A stretch of DNA of 64,000 bases, taken from positions 124,001 through 188,000 of the forward strand of contig JAHBUS010000004.1 of NCBI GenBank assembly GCA_019637955.1, read 5' to 3'. Position 1 is the stretch's first letter; every line of letters begins with the position of its first letter. The position numbers and the translations under genes were made by a program. The DNA is from Pseudobdellovibrionaceae bacterium. GTDB lineage: Bacteria > Bdellovibrionota > Bdellovibrionia > Bdellovibrionales > Bdellovibrionaceae. This document shows, in pieces, positions 15,807-24,421 of this stretch. A model generated the notes under the pieces. It had not been told where the DNA came from and did no database searches. It saw only the letters and a program-made list of their open reading frames with translations.

Positions 15807-16319
15807 TTAGGGTTTCACGCATTTACTGTCTTTGAACGCGTCCTTTATATGCGCGTACATTTTCTTGGCTCCGGTCGCGCCTTCTTCGCGAGACACCTCG
15901 ATCCCCTTGGAATCGGTGAGGTACAAGGCCGGGATTTTTTTAACGCCTAAAAAACGCTTGGCCGCATACTGGTCATCTTGAATCACCGGAAAGGGAATTC
16001 CCCATTCTTTGACGGCTTTACCCGTGGCCTCGGCCTCTTTTTCGACGCCGAGTCCGACAACGTCGAGTCCGCAGCCATGGTATTGGGAGTAAAGACGAAC
16101 GATCTCGGGCATTTCGGCTTGGCAGTAGCCGCACCAAGAAGCGAATCCCACGACCAAAGTCCGTTTGGATTCGGTGCCGAAGATCTCGCGCTTCTCGCCC
16201 CAACGGGGCTTCATCTTATTGGCCTCAAAAAACGTTTTCAAATTCACCGAGCTTTCGGCGCGGCCCAGGGTCGAGGTCAAAAGACCCAACGTTAAAACGA
16301 GGAATCCGATTCTCATCAT
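15807..16319 (-). CDS. TlpA-like periplasmic thioredoxin
   Basis: 170 residues. The signal peptide (MRIGFLVLTLGLLTSTLGRA) is followed by a thioredoxin fold with the active-site motif WCGYC (in VVGFASWCGYCQAEMPEIV, near residues 60-78) and a cis-Pro region KKIPALYLTD near 130. Such proteins reduce or oxidise disulfides of specific periplasmic partners. GAGG lies 6 bases before the ATG at 16319. The frame could extend upstream, but conservation and the signal peptide start here. Extra cysteines (HGC and the C-terminal SKCVKP) may form a second disulfide. The gene is divergent from the HTTM cassette with only 57 bases between starts, which may indicate shared regulation. Confidence 0.82.
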   Translation of the reverse strand: MMRIGFLVLTLGLLTSTLGRAESSVNLKTFFEANKMKPRWGEKREIFGTESKRTLVVGFASWCGYCQAEMPEIVRLYSQYHGCGLDVVGLGVEKEAEATGKAVKEWGIPFPVIQDDQYAAKRFLGVKKIPALYLTDSKGIEVSREEGATGAKKMYAHIKDAFKDSKCVKP

Positions 16320-16376
16320 TGTCCACCTCACGGGTCCTACTTTGGATAGACACTCCCCGCCTTGTCGAGGAAAATA

Positions 16377-16907
16377 ATGATCGTGAAACACGCCCGCCGC
16401 GGACTTTCGGTTTTTTTGTTTTTTGCCGCTCTCGTCATGGTGCTCACGTCCAACTTAGGGCGTTTGCTGCCGGCGGCTTTTTCGCCTTTGGTGGAACATG
16501 TCATCTCGGCCGCGCACATGGCGGGTCTCACGCAAAGTTACATGATGTTCGCGGTGGTGGGGCGTGAAGGCACCGAGCTCGAAGTCAATGCCACGACCGC
16601 TGCCGGCGAGAATAAGAACATCACCGATGCCGTGTTCTTTCATGGCGGCTTCTTCAACAGGAACTTCTTTGACCACAAAGCGGGAAAACTGATTCACAAC
16701 TTGGTTTTCTCCCCGCCTCCGCGCGAGACCTTTCTGGACTATCTTTGCCGCACCGAACGCGATGCCGATGGGGCTCCTTATAAAGAGGTGAAGCTCGTCG
16801 GCTCAGGTCTTGAGTTCAACCAAATCAGCGCGGCCTCGAAAAAGGGCCTGTACGGCGATCGTAAAATTTCGCTCTACCTACCCAAGACGTGTGCGGGTTC
16901 ACCATGA
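16377..16907 (+). CDS. Single-span membrane protein paired with an HTTM protein
   Basis: 176 residues. One N-terminal membrane helix (about 12-32, FLFFAALVMVLTSNLG) is followed by a region containing QSYMMFAVV near 57-65 and then a soluble domain. Small proteins encoded next to HTTM-domain proteins commonly carry a QxWxMF-like motif just after the helix, and QSYMMF would be a variant. SdpA of the SdpABC toxin-maturation system occupies the same position next to the HTTM protein SdpB, but similarity to SdpA is not proven here. GAGG lies 6 bases before the ATG. The stop overlaps the next start by 4 bases, so the two genes are translationally coupled. Confidence 0.55.
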   Translation: MIVKHARRGLSVFLFFAALVMVLTSNLGRLLPAAFSPLVEHVISAAHMAGLTQSYMMFAVVGREGTELEVNATTAAGENKNITDAVFFHGGFFNRNFFDHKAGKLIHNLVFSPPPRETFLDYLCRTERDADGAPYKEVKLVGSGLEFNQISAASKKGLYGDRKISLYLPKTCAGSP

Positions 16908-17779
16908 CCGTCGCGAGTGCTTACCGCTGGATGTTCGTCCGGCTCGAACCTTTGCCCCTTCGGTTTTGGCGTTTGGCCTTGGGCACGGTTTCGCTGTTGT
17001 GGCTGCTTTCGAACCTGACAAATTGGTCCCGCGACTACACGCCCGATGGGATGATGAAACTTTATGTTTCTCAAAATCCGATTCCGGCCTGGGGCATTCT
17101 GGCGTTGATTCCGGGCGGATCCTGGACCTTGCTGGCCGCCGGGATTCTTGTGCACCTCTTCTTCTTGGCGGGACTGTACCCGCGCGTGATGTCGCTTTTG
17201 ATTTGGTGTGTGCACGGTTTTTTGATCTCGCTCAATCCTTTCTCAATGAATTCCGAGCAGTACATGTTCCTCTGGATGTTCTTGTACGGAGCTTTCATTC
17301 CCTGGGCGGCCGAAAAAACGGGTCAGCCCGCCCACTCGATGGCCGCGCGACTCTTTCAAATTCATGTCTGCCTGATCTACCTCATTTCGACCTTCTGGAA
17401 GATCAAACTGGACCCTGCGTGGTTCAATGGCCAATCCGTCTATTATGTCCTGATGCATCCGCTCTGGTCGCGCGTGGCGGGCCAGGAGTGGGTCGCGTGG
17501 GCGGGCGTGGCGCAGCTCTTTACTTATTCAAGCTTGGTGCTCGAAGGCAGCTTCGCATTTTTAGTTTGGTGGCGTCAGGCGCGGCCGCTGCTGGTCTTTG
17601 GTTTGATGGTCTTTCACCTGTCTCTCTCCATGGTCATGCAGCACATCGGATTCTTTAGCTTGGCGATGATCGCGTCCCTCTTCGCTTGGACCCGCACCGA
17701 GGATTTTGAAACTCTCGTGGCGAAGATCCGCCCCCGTCCGAAGTCGCGCCCCAAAAAGCGGCGGGGCAAGAAGCCCTGA
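16904..17779 (+). CDS. HTTM-domain membrane protein (gamma-carboxylase/SdpB-like)
   Basis: 291 residues with about six to seven membrane helices. The HTTM (horizontally transferred transmembrane) domain is shared by vitamin K-dependent gamma-carboxylase and bacterial SdpB-like proteins. Visible family features are RFWRLALGTVSLLWLLSNL near the N-terminus, the aromatic loop LNPFSMNSEQYMFLWMFLYG near 112-131, and RLFQIHVCLIYLISTFWKI near 153-171 followed by WFNGQSVYYVL. A Lys/Arg-rich tail (KSRPKKRRGKK) ends the protein. It begins inside the stop of the small membrane protein before it. It lacks the C-terminal luminal domain of true carboxylases, so the reaction is unknown. Confidence 0.75.
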   Translation: MTVASAYRWMFVRLEPLPLRFWRLALGTVSLLWLLSNLTNWSRDYTPDGMMKLYVSQNPIPAWGILALIPGGSWTLLAAGILVHLFFLAGLYPRVMSLLIWCVHGFLISLNPFSMNSEQYMFLWMFLYGAFIPWAAEKTGQPAHSMAARLFQIHVCLIYLISTFWKIKLDPAWFNGQSVYYVLMHPLWSRVAGQEWVAWAGVAQLFTYSSLVLEGSFAFLVWWRQARPLLVFGLMVFHLSLSMVMQHIGFFSLAMIASLFAWTRTEDFETLVAKIRPRPKSRPKKRRGKKP

Positions 17780-17819
17780 TCTGGCCTTGAGCAGAGGGAG
17801 CCTTTTGTCCGAATGAACG

Positions 17820-17834
17820 GGCGGAGGCTCCGCC
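17820..17834 (+). promoter_or_regulatory. Hairpin enclosing the ribosome site of the VWA lipoprotein gene
   Basis: GGCGGA (17820-17825) pairs with TCCGCC (17829-17834), directly before the ATG. The ribosome site (GGAGG) lies partly in the stem, so the structure could limit translation. Confidence 0.35.
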
Positions 17835-19478
17835 ATGAAAAAATCTCTTTTTCTTTACGCCGTTAGCTTCGGTTTAAGTTTCTTTGCTCTTGGGTGCCAA
17901 AATTCTTCGAGCGGCACGACCGAAACCGACAACGCCAAATTCGAGGCGCCCAAACCCGAAACGCAAACGCCCGTGGGTCCTCAGCCGGTCGCGTCCACGC
18001 CCGCGCCGACCACGACTCCCCGTCCGATCGCGACTCCCAAACCCAAAGCGGCCTCCATCGTCATCGAATCGGGCGCCGCTCTGACGTCGGCGACTCAGCT
18101 GCGCCTCGAACTCAAGACGGTCCAAGGTTTGAAAATGAAGATCTCCGAAGACGGCGATTGCAAAGGTGGCTCTTGGGAAGCCTACGCCACGCAAAAACTT
18201 TGGAATCTCTCCGGCCAGAACAAAAACGTTTCGCTCTCGGCGGTCTTTCAGGATTACGATGGTGCGCTCAGCGTTTGCGCCACCTCCTCGATCATTCACG
18301 ACAACAACGGACCTCAAATCGATATCCAGATGGACCCCAAAAACACGTACGCGGCGGGTTCCACCACCACGGTCCACCTCACGCTGACGGATGTGGGCGC
18401 GGGCCTCAAATCCGCGACCTGCGCCTTCAACGGCGCGCCGATGGGTTGCCAACTTTCAAACGATGGCAAGGCCGTGCTGATGTTCCCCTCGCAAGCTGCC
18501 GGCAACTATCAATTCTCAGCCATGGGTGAAGATGCGCTGGGCAACAAATCCTCGGCAAGCCGCGCGTGGACCGTCAAAACCACCTACCGACGAATCACGC
18601 AGAACGCCTCGATCAAATCTCAAAACAAAGTGGACATTCTGCTGATCACCGACAACTCGGGCTCGATGCAGTACGAGCAGCAGAGCATGGCCAAACGCAT
18701 GGGCACCTTCATCTCGAAACTTCAAGGTCTCGACTGGAAAATCGGGATCACCACCACGGACCCGCGCAACATCACCCTGGGTGATGGCCGCCTGGTCCCG
18801 ATGAAAACTCTGAAGAACACCTACGCGATCACCTCAGCCATGAATGCCGCGAGCGCGCAGTCGATCTTGGGTCAAACCATTCAGCGCAGCGAAACCGGCT
18901 TTGATCAAGAGCAAGGGATCTACGTGACTTACCGCTCGATCGAGCGCTCACTCACCTCCAGTGATCCGACCAACGCGGGCTTCTTGCGCGCCGACGCGGC
19001 TTTCGCGGCGGTGGTGATTTCGGATGAAGACGAGTCGGCCACGGGCGCCAAAAACAAACCCGAAAATCTTTTGAAGTTCGTTCAGGACACCTACAAAGGC
19101 ACCAAGAAATTTGTCTTCCACTCGATCATCACCAAACCCGGCGATACCGTTTGCCAAAAACAGCAGGGCTTTAACTACGGCACCGTCTACGCCAAGATGT
19201 CGACTTTGACCGGCGCGGGCACCGTGGGCGGCGCGATCATCGGATCGGTTTGCGAAGCGGACTACGCGGGCCAGCTCTCGGGTATTGGTCAGAGCATTCA
19301 GGACATGAAGCGCACGATCGACTTGCAATGCACGCCGATCGGCAACGTGAACAGCGCGGTGTTGATCAACTTGAACGGACAGCCCTACAATGAACGCTAC
19401 GAAGTGCAGGGCGCGAAAGTGACCTTCGAAAAGCCGCTCCCCGCGGGCGACTACCGCCTTGAATACGACTGCCCATAA
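17835..19478 (+). CDS. Lipoprotein with a von Willebrand A-like domain
   Basis: 547 residues. A lipoprotein signal ends in ALGC (Cys at 21), followed by a Pro/Thr-rich linker (about 30-70) and one or two Ig-like beta domains (about 75-250). A VWA-like domain begins at KVDILLITDNSGSMQYEQQ; the MIDAS motif DxSxS reads DNSGS at 273-277. VWA domains bind ligands through a metal ion. The C-terminal part contains paired Cys residues (VCQKQQG, SVCEADY, QCTPIG, YDCP). It is likely surface- or periplasm-facing and perhaps adhesive, but the ligand is unknown. An 8-bp stem (19466-19473 with 19479-19486) surrounds its stop codon but has no T-run. Confidence 0.78.
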   Translation: MKKSLFLYAVSFGLSFFALGCQNSSSGTTETDNAKFEAPKPETQTPVGPQPVASTPAPTTTPRPIATPKPKAASIVIESGAALTSATQLRLELKTVQGLKMKISEDGDCKGGSWEAYATQKLWNLSGQNKNVSLSAVFQDYDGALSVCATSSIIHDNNGPQIDIQMDPKNTYAAGSTTTVHLTLTDVGAGLKSATCAFNGAPMGCQLSNDGKAVLMFPSQAAGNYQFSAMGEDALGNKSSASRAWTVKTTYRRITQNASIKSQNKVDILLITDNSGSMQYEQQSMAKRMGTFISKLQGLDWKIGITTTDPRNITLGDGRLVPMKTLKNTYAITSAMNAASAQSILGQTIQRSETGFDQEQGIYVTYRSIERSLTSSDPTNAGFLRADAAFAAVVISDEDESATGAKNKPENLLKFVQDTYKGTKKFVFHSIITKPGDTVCQKQQGFNYGTVYAKMSTLTGAGTVGGAIIGSVCEADYAGQLSGIGQSIQDMKRTIDLQCTPIGNVNSAVLINLNGQPYNERYEVQGAKVTFEKPLPAGDYRLEYDCP

Positions 19479-19490
19479 GGCAGTCGCAGG

Positions 19491-19997
19491 TTAGACTGCC
19501 CTAACGGAGCGCTCGTACAGGCGGAATGAATACGCAAAAGGCTCGCGGCGATCACTGCGAGTCTTTAATTGAAAGACCGTCTCGTCAAATTCCGGGAACT
19601 TCGCGTCCCCCGCAAAATCCTGTTCGATGACGGTGAGGTAAATGCGGTCCAGAACCGGAAGGGATTCTTTGTAGATCTCGCCGCCGCCGACGATGCACAC
19701 CTCTTCGGGCCAGTGCGGAATCATCGAGCGCGCGCGCTCGATCGCGCCGTTCAGCGAGTGCAGGACTTCCACCATCGGGTGATCGACTTTGTAATCGGTT
19801 TGTCGGGTGATGACCAGATGGTAACGGCCAGGCAAAGGCTTTGGGAGCGACTCAAAAGTCTTGCGCCCCATGATCATGATTTTGCCCTTGGTTTTATCTT
19901 TGAAGAACTGCAGGTCCTCCGGCAAATGCCAAGGGAGCTTGTTGTCCACGCCGATCACGCGGTTTTGGGCCATGGCGGCCACGGCCGAGAGAATCAT
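19491..19997 (-). CDS. folA: Dihydrofolate reductase
   Basis: 168 residues, the normal length. It reduces dihydrofolate to tetrahydrofolate with NADPH. Family motifs are all present: [20 protein letters not shown] (about 4-23), the substrate-binding Glu region [11 protein letters not shown] near 24-34, [12 protein letters not shown] near 40-51, LVITRQ near 61, and the nucleotide-binding [10 protein letters not shown] near 98-107. It overlaps the thyA stop by 4 bases and is the second gene of a thyA-folA operon. This fits, since ThyA makes the dihydrofolate that FolA recycles. Confidence 0.97.
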   Translation of the reverse strand: MILSAVAAMAQNRVIGVDNKLPWHLPEDLQFFKDKTKGKIMIMGRKTFESLPKPLPGRYHLVITRQTDYKVDHPMVEVLHSLNGAIERARSMIPHWPEEVCIVGGGEIYKESLPVLDRIYLTVIEQDFAGDAKFPEFDETVFQLKTRSDRREPFAYSFRLYERSVRAV

Positions 19998-20788
19998 ACG
20001 GCCACCTCACCTTTGATGGCCGGGTGCGGATCGTAGTCGACAATCTCGATGTCTTCGAATTTGAAATCAAAGATGTCTTTCACATTCGGATTCAGTTTGA
20101 GTTTCGGCAGCGGCCGGTGGTCGCGCGAAAGCTGAAGCTTGGTTTGCTCAAGATGATTTTTGTAGAGGTGCGCGTCTCCCAACGTGTGGATGAACTCACC
20201 CGGCTGCAAACCCGTGACTTGCGCCACCATGTGCGTGAGCAGTGCGTAGCTTGCGATATTAAACGGAACGCCCAAGAACACGTCGGCGCTGCGCTGGTAC
20301 AGTTGACACGAGAGTTTCCCGTTCGCGACGTAAAACTGAAAAAACGCGTGGCACGGCGGCAGAGCCATCTTGTCGACATCGCCGGGATTGAACGCCACCA
20401 CCAGCAGCCGGCGCGAATCGGGATTTTTTTTGATTTGTGCGATCACGTTCGAGATCTGATCGATCGTGCGGCCATCCGCCGTTTCCCAAGCGCGCCACTG
20501 CTTGCCGTAGACGGGACCGAGGTTGCCGTTTTCATCGGCCCATTCATCCCAAATCGAAACTTTGTTCTCTTTGAGATACGAGATGTTGGTGTCGCCTTTT
20601 AAAAACCACAAGAGTTCATGGATGATCGAGCGCAGGTGCAGCTTCTTGGTGGTGACCAGCGGAAAGCCCTCTTGAAGGTTGAAGCGCATCTGGTAGCCAA
20701 ACAGGCTGAGCGTGCCCGTCCCGGTGCGGTCCTCTTTGCTGGCTCCAAATTCAAGAATGTCGCTCATTAGTTGGTGGTAAACACGCAT
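19994..20788 (-). CDS. thyA: Thymidylate synthase
   Basis: 264 residues, exactly the E. coli length. It methylates dUMP to dTMP using methylene-tetrahydrofolate. The catalytic cysteine is C146 in [13 protein letters not shown]. Other conserved blocks are [13 protein letters not shown] (about 19-31), HELLWFLKG near 57-65, the [11 protein letters not shown] segment near 91-101 and the dUMP-binding [19 protein letters not shown] strong AGGGGG lies before the ATG. It is the first gene of the thyA-folA operon and is divergent from a LysR gene 94 bases away. Confidence 0.98.
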   Translation of the reverse strand: MRVYHQLMSDILEFGASKEDRTGTGTLSLFGYQMRFNLQEGFPLVTTKKLHLRSIIHELLWFLKGDTNISYLKENKVSIWDEWADENGNLGPVYGKQWRAWETADGRTIDQISNVIAQIKKNPDSRRLLVVAFNPGDVDKMALPPCHAFFQFYVANGKLSCQLYQRSADVFLGVPFNIASYALLTHMVAQVTGLQPGEFIHTLGDAHLYKNHLEQTKLQLSRDHRPLPKLKLNPNVKDIFDFKFEDIEIVDYDPHPAIKGEVAV

Positions 20789-20855
20789 GGCATCCCCCTG
20801 GATGAAGCCAAGCTAACTGACAAGTCGCCGCAAGGAAATGAATCTGTTCTTATAT

Positions 20856-20879
20856 TTCATATTCTTTATGTTATATGAA
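20856..20879. promoter_or_regulatory. Candidate LysR operator
   Basis: An exact inverted repeat, TTCATAT (20856-20862) and ATATGAA (20873-20879), with a 10-base AT-rich spacer. This is close to the T-N11-A dyads bound by LysR regulators. It sits just upstream of the chosen start of the LysR gene and in the thyA divergent region. Confidence 0.45.
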
Positions 20880-20882
20880 GCC

Positions 20883-21761
20883 ATGCGCGAAATTCCTCTG
20901 CACCTGCTGCAAGCCTTCTCTGTTTTTGCCCAATCTTCTTCGATGGTTGAAGCCGCGCGGCGCCTTGGTATCACGCAGCCCGCGTTGTCCAAGCAGCTGC
21001 AATCCCTCGAACAGGCCCTGCCGGAGCGGGCCTTGACCCAGGTCGGTAAACGCAAAGTCTTAACCCCCTTTGGCGAAAATCTGCGGCGCGAGCTGGAGCC
21101 GCGACTGGGTGGCCTTCAAGAAGCGGTGATTCAGGCCGCACAGTCCTTGGCGCTCCCCGAGAATGTCACGGTTCGCATCAGCGCGCGCCGCGAGATTTTG
21201 GACCGGCTCGCCGATCAGATCGAGTTTCCGGGAAAGGTGATTTTCATCGAGGGCGGACACGATGAGACCCTTCGCGCCCTCAAAGACCGCCGCGCCGACG
21301 TGGGACTCACCTACCAGGTGCCAGAATCTTACGACTGGATTGCCAAGCCTTGCTTTCGCGAAACCTTTCAGTTGGTCGTTCCCAAGTCGCTCGTGCGCTC
21401 GGAGAAAGATCTTCCAAAGGCGCTCGTCTCGCTCCCGGGCTTGGCTTACAAAGAGCACGACGACGTGATCGAAAGTTTTTGGCGTTCGCAAAATCTCGAG
21501 CCCGAGGTGCCGCGCCTTGCGCGCGTGACCGCCAACTATCAAAGCCTGGCCAAAATGGTCGAAGTCGGACTCGGCTGGGCCGTGCTCCCGGTTTACTATT
21601 CGGTCTCAACCTCCAAGAACTGGGTTCAAAAAGTCTCCCCGCGCCTTTACGATCTGCGCGAGTTTCAACTGGTGTACCGCCGCGAGCTCAGCCAAACCCC
21701 GTGGCTCAAATCGCTCGTGCTCGACATTCAAAGCGCCTTTCGCCGCGAAGCCCGCGACTGA
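20883..21761 (+). CDS. LysR-type transcriptional regulator
   Basis: 292 residues. The start at 20883 is chosen because the family sequence begins at REIPLHLLQAFSVFAQSSSM. Earlier in-frame ATGs at 20838 and 20868 would add a hydrophobic stretch and run through the palindrome at 20856. The helix-turn-helix is clear (MVEAARRLGITQPALSKQLQ, about 21-40). The effector domain has the expected two lobes, with ADVGLTYQVPE near 140 and MVEVGLGWAVLP near 225. The regulator is divergent from thyA-folA, but control of folate genes by LysR proteins is not usual, so autoregulation is the safer guess. Confidence 0.85.
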   Translation: MREIPLHLLQAFSVFAQSSSMVEAARRLGITQPALSKQLQSLEQALPERALTQVGKRKVLTPFGENLRRELEPRLGGLQEAVIQAAQSLALPENVTVRISARREILDRLADQIEFPGKVIFIEGGHDETLRALKDRRADVGLTYQVPESYDWIAKPCFRETFQLVVPKSLVRSEKDLPKALVSLPGLAYKEHDDVIESFWRSQNLEPEVPRLARVTANYQSLAKMVEVGLGWAVLPVYYSVSTSKNWVQKVSPRLYDLREFQLVYRRELSQTPWLKSLVLDIQSAFRREARD

Positions 21762-21774
21762 CGCAGCCCCTCTG

Positions 21775-21791
21775 AAGGTGCCAGGCACCTT
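21775..21791. repeat. REP-like palindrome AAGGTGCC-A-GGCACCTT
   Basis: A perfect 17-base palindrome with 8-bp arms, 13 bases after a stop codon. Palindromes with this core are common as dispersed repeats in proteobacteria. Related, decayed forms stand at 12576, 13178 and 26404. No RAYT transposase is in the window. Confidence 0.6.
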
Positions 21792-21830
21792 GAATTTGAC
21801 GCGATTGCTGTCTTCGGATAGATCACAACT

Positions 21831-23141
21831 ATGGAAATCAGAGATCCGGTTCATGGGAGCATTTCATTATCGAGCGCCGAAACCGCCGTCATCGAGACGC
21901 CGGAGTATCAGCGTCTTCGCTCCATCAAGCAGCTAGGCTTTGCCGAGTTCAGTTTTCCGGGCGCCACGCACAACCGTTTTTTGCATTCGATTGGCGTCTC
22001 GCACGTGGCGGGCGCGGCCTTCGATCAGATTTTTAAAAACTTCACCTTCGCCAAGTCGTCGACCCGTCAAAAATTCCGCGCCATTCTCAAAGCCGGCGCT
22101 CTCTTGCACGATGTCGGGCACGGGCCTTTGAGCCACACCACCGAAGAGGTGATGCCGCCGCTCAAGGATCTGAACATTCAGGCCTACAAGCACAAAAAAC
22201 TGCGCACCGGCGAATCGGCGATCACCGAGAACCGGCCCGCCAATCACGAAGACTACACGATCAAGTACCTGACCGATTCTCCGCTCACCCAGGTTTTGAA
22301 CGAGGTTTATCCGGAGTTCACGCCGCTGCACTTGGCCTGCTTGATCGACAAGTCGATGACCGTGCCCGATGACTTTTTTATCGAGCAGGGCATCGATTTT
22401 CGCCCGATCCTGAGCCAGCTTGTCAGTTCTGAGTTGGACTGCGATCGCATGGATTACCTCGAGCGTGATTCTTATTTTTGCGGCACGAATTACGGCAAAG
22501 TGGATTTGCACTGGCTCATGAACAACATGGCCGCCTATTTAAGCAACGAGAAGCTGTATCTCGGGATCAGCCGCCGCGCGCTTTACACCTTTGATGACTT
22601 TTTGATCTCGCGCCACCACATGCACTTGATGGTGTACTTCCACCATAAGAGCATCATCTACGAAGAGATGCTCAATCTGTACCTGACCTCGAAGGACTGC
22701 ACGTTCTTCTTGCCGTCGGATATCAACGAGTACACCAAGTACAACGACTACCGTTTGTTCGAGCACCTCGCGAACTCGAAAAACCCGTGGGCCGAGCGCA
22801 TCGCTCAGCGCCGCCCGTACCGTGTGCTGGTCGAGCTGCATCACACCGACGACTCTCCCCGGCCCAAAAAGATGAAGGCCGCGCTGGAGGCGGCGGGGAT
22901 CGACGTGATCTGGTCCTCGTCCGCCGCGCGTTTATCGAAGTACCACTCGATGTCGCCCGAAGATAAGGCCTACCCAATCTATGTCGTCGATCAATACGAC
23001 AAGCTCGACAAGCCCGCGCCCATCGACGAGTCGACCGAGATCTTTCAGAAGTATGAAGGCGCTCGCATCATCGACCGCTTGTATGTCTCGCCCGAGAATT
23101 ATGCGGCGGCCGACAAGATTCTCACCGACCAGCGCCTGTAA
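21831..23141 (+). CDS. HD-domain phosphohydrolase (dGTPase-like, COG1078)
   Basis: 436 residues. The protein opens with the family sequence IRDPVHGSISLSSAE. The metal-binding HD set is present: H52 in NRFLHSIGVSH, H93-D94 in LLHDVGHGPLSH, and a later Asp in LDCDRMDYLERD near 202-213. Relatives hydrolyse dNTPs or related nucleotides to nucleosides and triphosphate. The length is typical. The gene stands alone between a palindromic element and a convergent thiolase gene. No strong ribosome site is seen before the ATG. The exact substrate is not predictable. Confidence 0.88.
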   Translation: MEIRDPVHGSISLSSAETAVIETPEYQRLRSIKQLGFAEFSFPGATHNRFLHSIGVSHVAGAAFDQIFKNFTFAKSSTRQKFRAILKAGALLHDVGHGPLSHTTEEVMPPLKDLNIQAYKHKKLRTGESAITENRPANHEDYTIKYLTDSPLTQVLNEVYPEFTPLHLACLIDKSMTVPDDFFIEQGIDFRPILSQLVSSELDCDRMDYLERDSYFCGTNYGKVDLHWLMNNMAAYLSNEKLYLGISRRALYTFDDFLISRHHMHLMVYFHHKSIIYEEMLNLYLTSKDCTFFLPSDINEYTKYNDYRLFEHLANSKNPWAERIAQRRPYRVLVELHHTDDSPRPKKMKAALEAAGIDVIWSSSAARLSKYHSMSPEDKAYPIYVVDQYDKLDKPAPIDESTEIFQKYEGARIIDRLYVSPENYAAADKILTDQRL

Positions 23142-23150
23142 TTTTGAAGT

Positions 23151-24344
23151 TTAAATCCGCTCGATGATGATGGCGATGCCTTGCCCGCCACCGATGCACG
23201 CCGATCCCAGCGCGTAGCGCGCTTGGCGGCGGCCCAGCTCGTACACCAAGTGGTTCATGATCCGCGCGCCCGAAGCTCCCAGCGGATGGCCGATCGCGAT
23301 CGCCCCGCCGTTGACGTTGGTTTTCTCGATCGGAAGGCCGAGTTCTTTTTGCACGGCCAAGAACTGCGCCGCAAACGCCTCATTCACTTCGATCACGTCC
23401 ATTTGCTCCATCTTGAGGCCCGCTTTTTCGAGCGCCTTGCGCGAAGCCCCGGCGGGGCCGATGCCCATGATCTTGGGTTCACAGCCGACCGAGGCGTAGG
23501 ACACAATGCGCGCGAGCGGCTTGAGCCCGCGGCGCTTGGCTTCGCTCTCGCTCATCAAAATCGAGCAGGCGGCTCCATCGACGATGCCGCTCGCGGTGGC
23601 CGCGGTGACGAGACCGTCTTTTTTGAAAAGCGCCTTCATGGCCCGCAGTTTTTCGATGGTGACGTCAGGCTTGGGGTGCTCGTCTTTCGAAACGGTCACC
23701 GAGCCTTTTTTGGATTCGATCGTCACGTCGCAGATTTCGGCGGCAAAAAGGCCTTTGTCCAAGGCCTGCTTGCAGCGGGTTTGCGACAAGAGCGAGAACT
23801 GATCGCACTCTTCACGGGTGATGCCGTACTTCTCGCCCAGATTCTCGGCGGTGATGGCCATCGGCGTTCCAGCGTAGGCATCCGTCAGGGCCGCGGTCAT
23901 CAGATCTTCGAGTTCGGAATTTCCCATGCGGATGCCGCCGAAGCGAACGCCGCGCATGACGTAAGGAACTTGTGACATCTGCTCAACGCCGCCCGCAAGC
24001 ACCACCTGGGCTTCGCCGGTTTGAATCATCTGCACCGCATTGACCCAAGATTGAAAGCCACTGCCACAAAGACGGTTCACGTTGTAGGCGGGGCGGTCGA
24101 CCGGGAGACCCGCTTTGAGTCCGACATGACGGGCCAAGTAGGCGGCATCGGCCCCCGACTGCACGACATTGCCGATGACGACGTGATCGATTTGATCCGG
24201 TGCGATTCCGGCCTGCGCCATGGTTGCTTTTGCGGCGATCACGGTGAGATCGGTTCCCGAAATGTCTTTGAGCGCTCCACCGAACGCGCCGAACGGCGTT
24301 CTTTTTCCGGCGACGACGACCACGGGTTCAAATGTGTTTTGCAT
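23151..24344 (-). CDS. Thiolase (acetyl-CoA C-acetyltransferase)
   Basis: 397 residues. GGAGG lies 5 bases before the ATG at 24344, so a longer frame upstream is rejected. The acylated cysteine is C93 in NRLCGSGFQSW. The other catalytic motifs are GHPLGASGARI (His) and SACIGGGQGIA (second Cys) near the C-terminus, and NEAFAAQFLA is also present. It condenses or cleaves acyl-CoA in fatty-acid or ketone-body metabolism. The biosynthetic type (two acetyl-CoA to acetoacetyl-CoA) is more likely by length and motif, but the degradative type is possible. It stands alone and diverges from purD with 77 bases between. Confidence 0.95.
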   Translation of the reverse strand: MQNTFEPVVVVAGKRTPFGAFGGALKDISGTDLTVIAAKATMAQAGIAPDQIDHVVIGNVVQSGADAAYLARHVGLKAGLPVDRPAYNVNRLCGSGFQSWVNAVQMIQTGEAQVVLAGGVEQMSQVPYVMRGVRFGGIRMGNSELEDLMTAALTDAYAGTPMAITAENLGEKYGITREECDQFSLLSQTRCKQALDKGLFAAEICDVTIESKKGSVTVSKDEHPKPDVTIEKLRAMKALFKKDGLVTAATASGIVDGAACSILMSESEAKRRGLKPLARIVSYASVGCEPKIMGIGPAGASRKALEKAGLKMEQMDVIEVNEAFAAQFLAVQKELGLPIEKTNVNGGAIAIGHPLGASGARIMNHLVYELGRRQARYALGSACIGGGQGIAIIIERI

Positions 24345-24421
24345 GATGACCTCCCCAGCAGAGTCCTCTAATATCTCTCCTGAAATTCCTGAACACAAGA
24401 GCCAGAAAGAGGGAGGCCGCA

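Noticed and set aside
16362-16376. An earlier TTG start for the HTTM partner protein
   Set aside because: GAGG is 6 bases before the ATG at 16377 but only overlaps the TTG, so the ATG is preferred.
19466-19486. 8-bp stem at the end of the VWA lipoprotein gene as a terminator
   Set aside because: No T-run follows on either strand. It may help insulate the convergent genes, but it is not a standard terminator.
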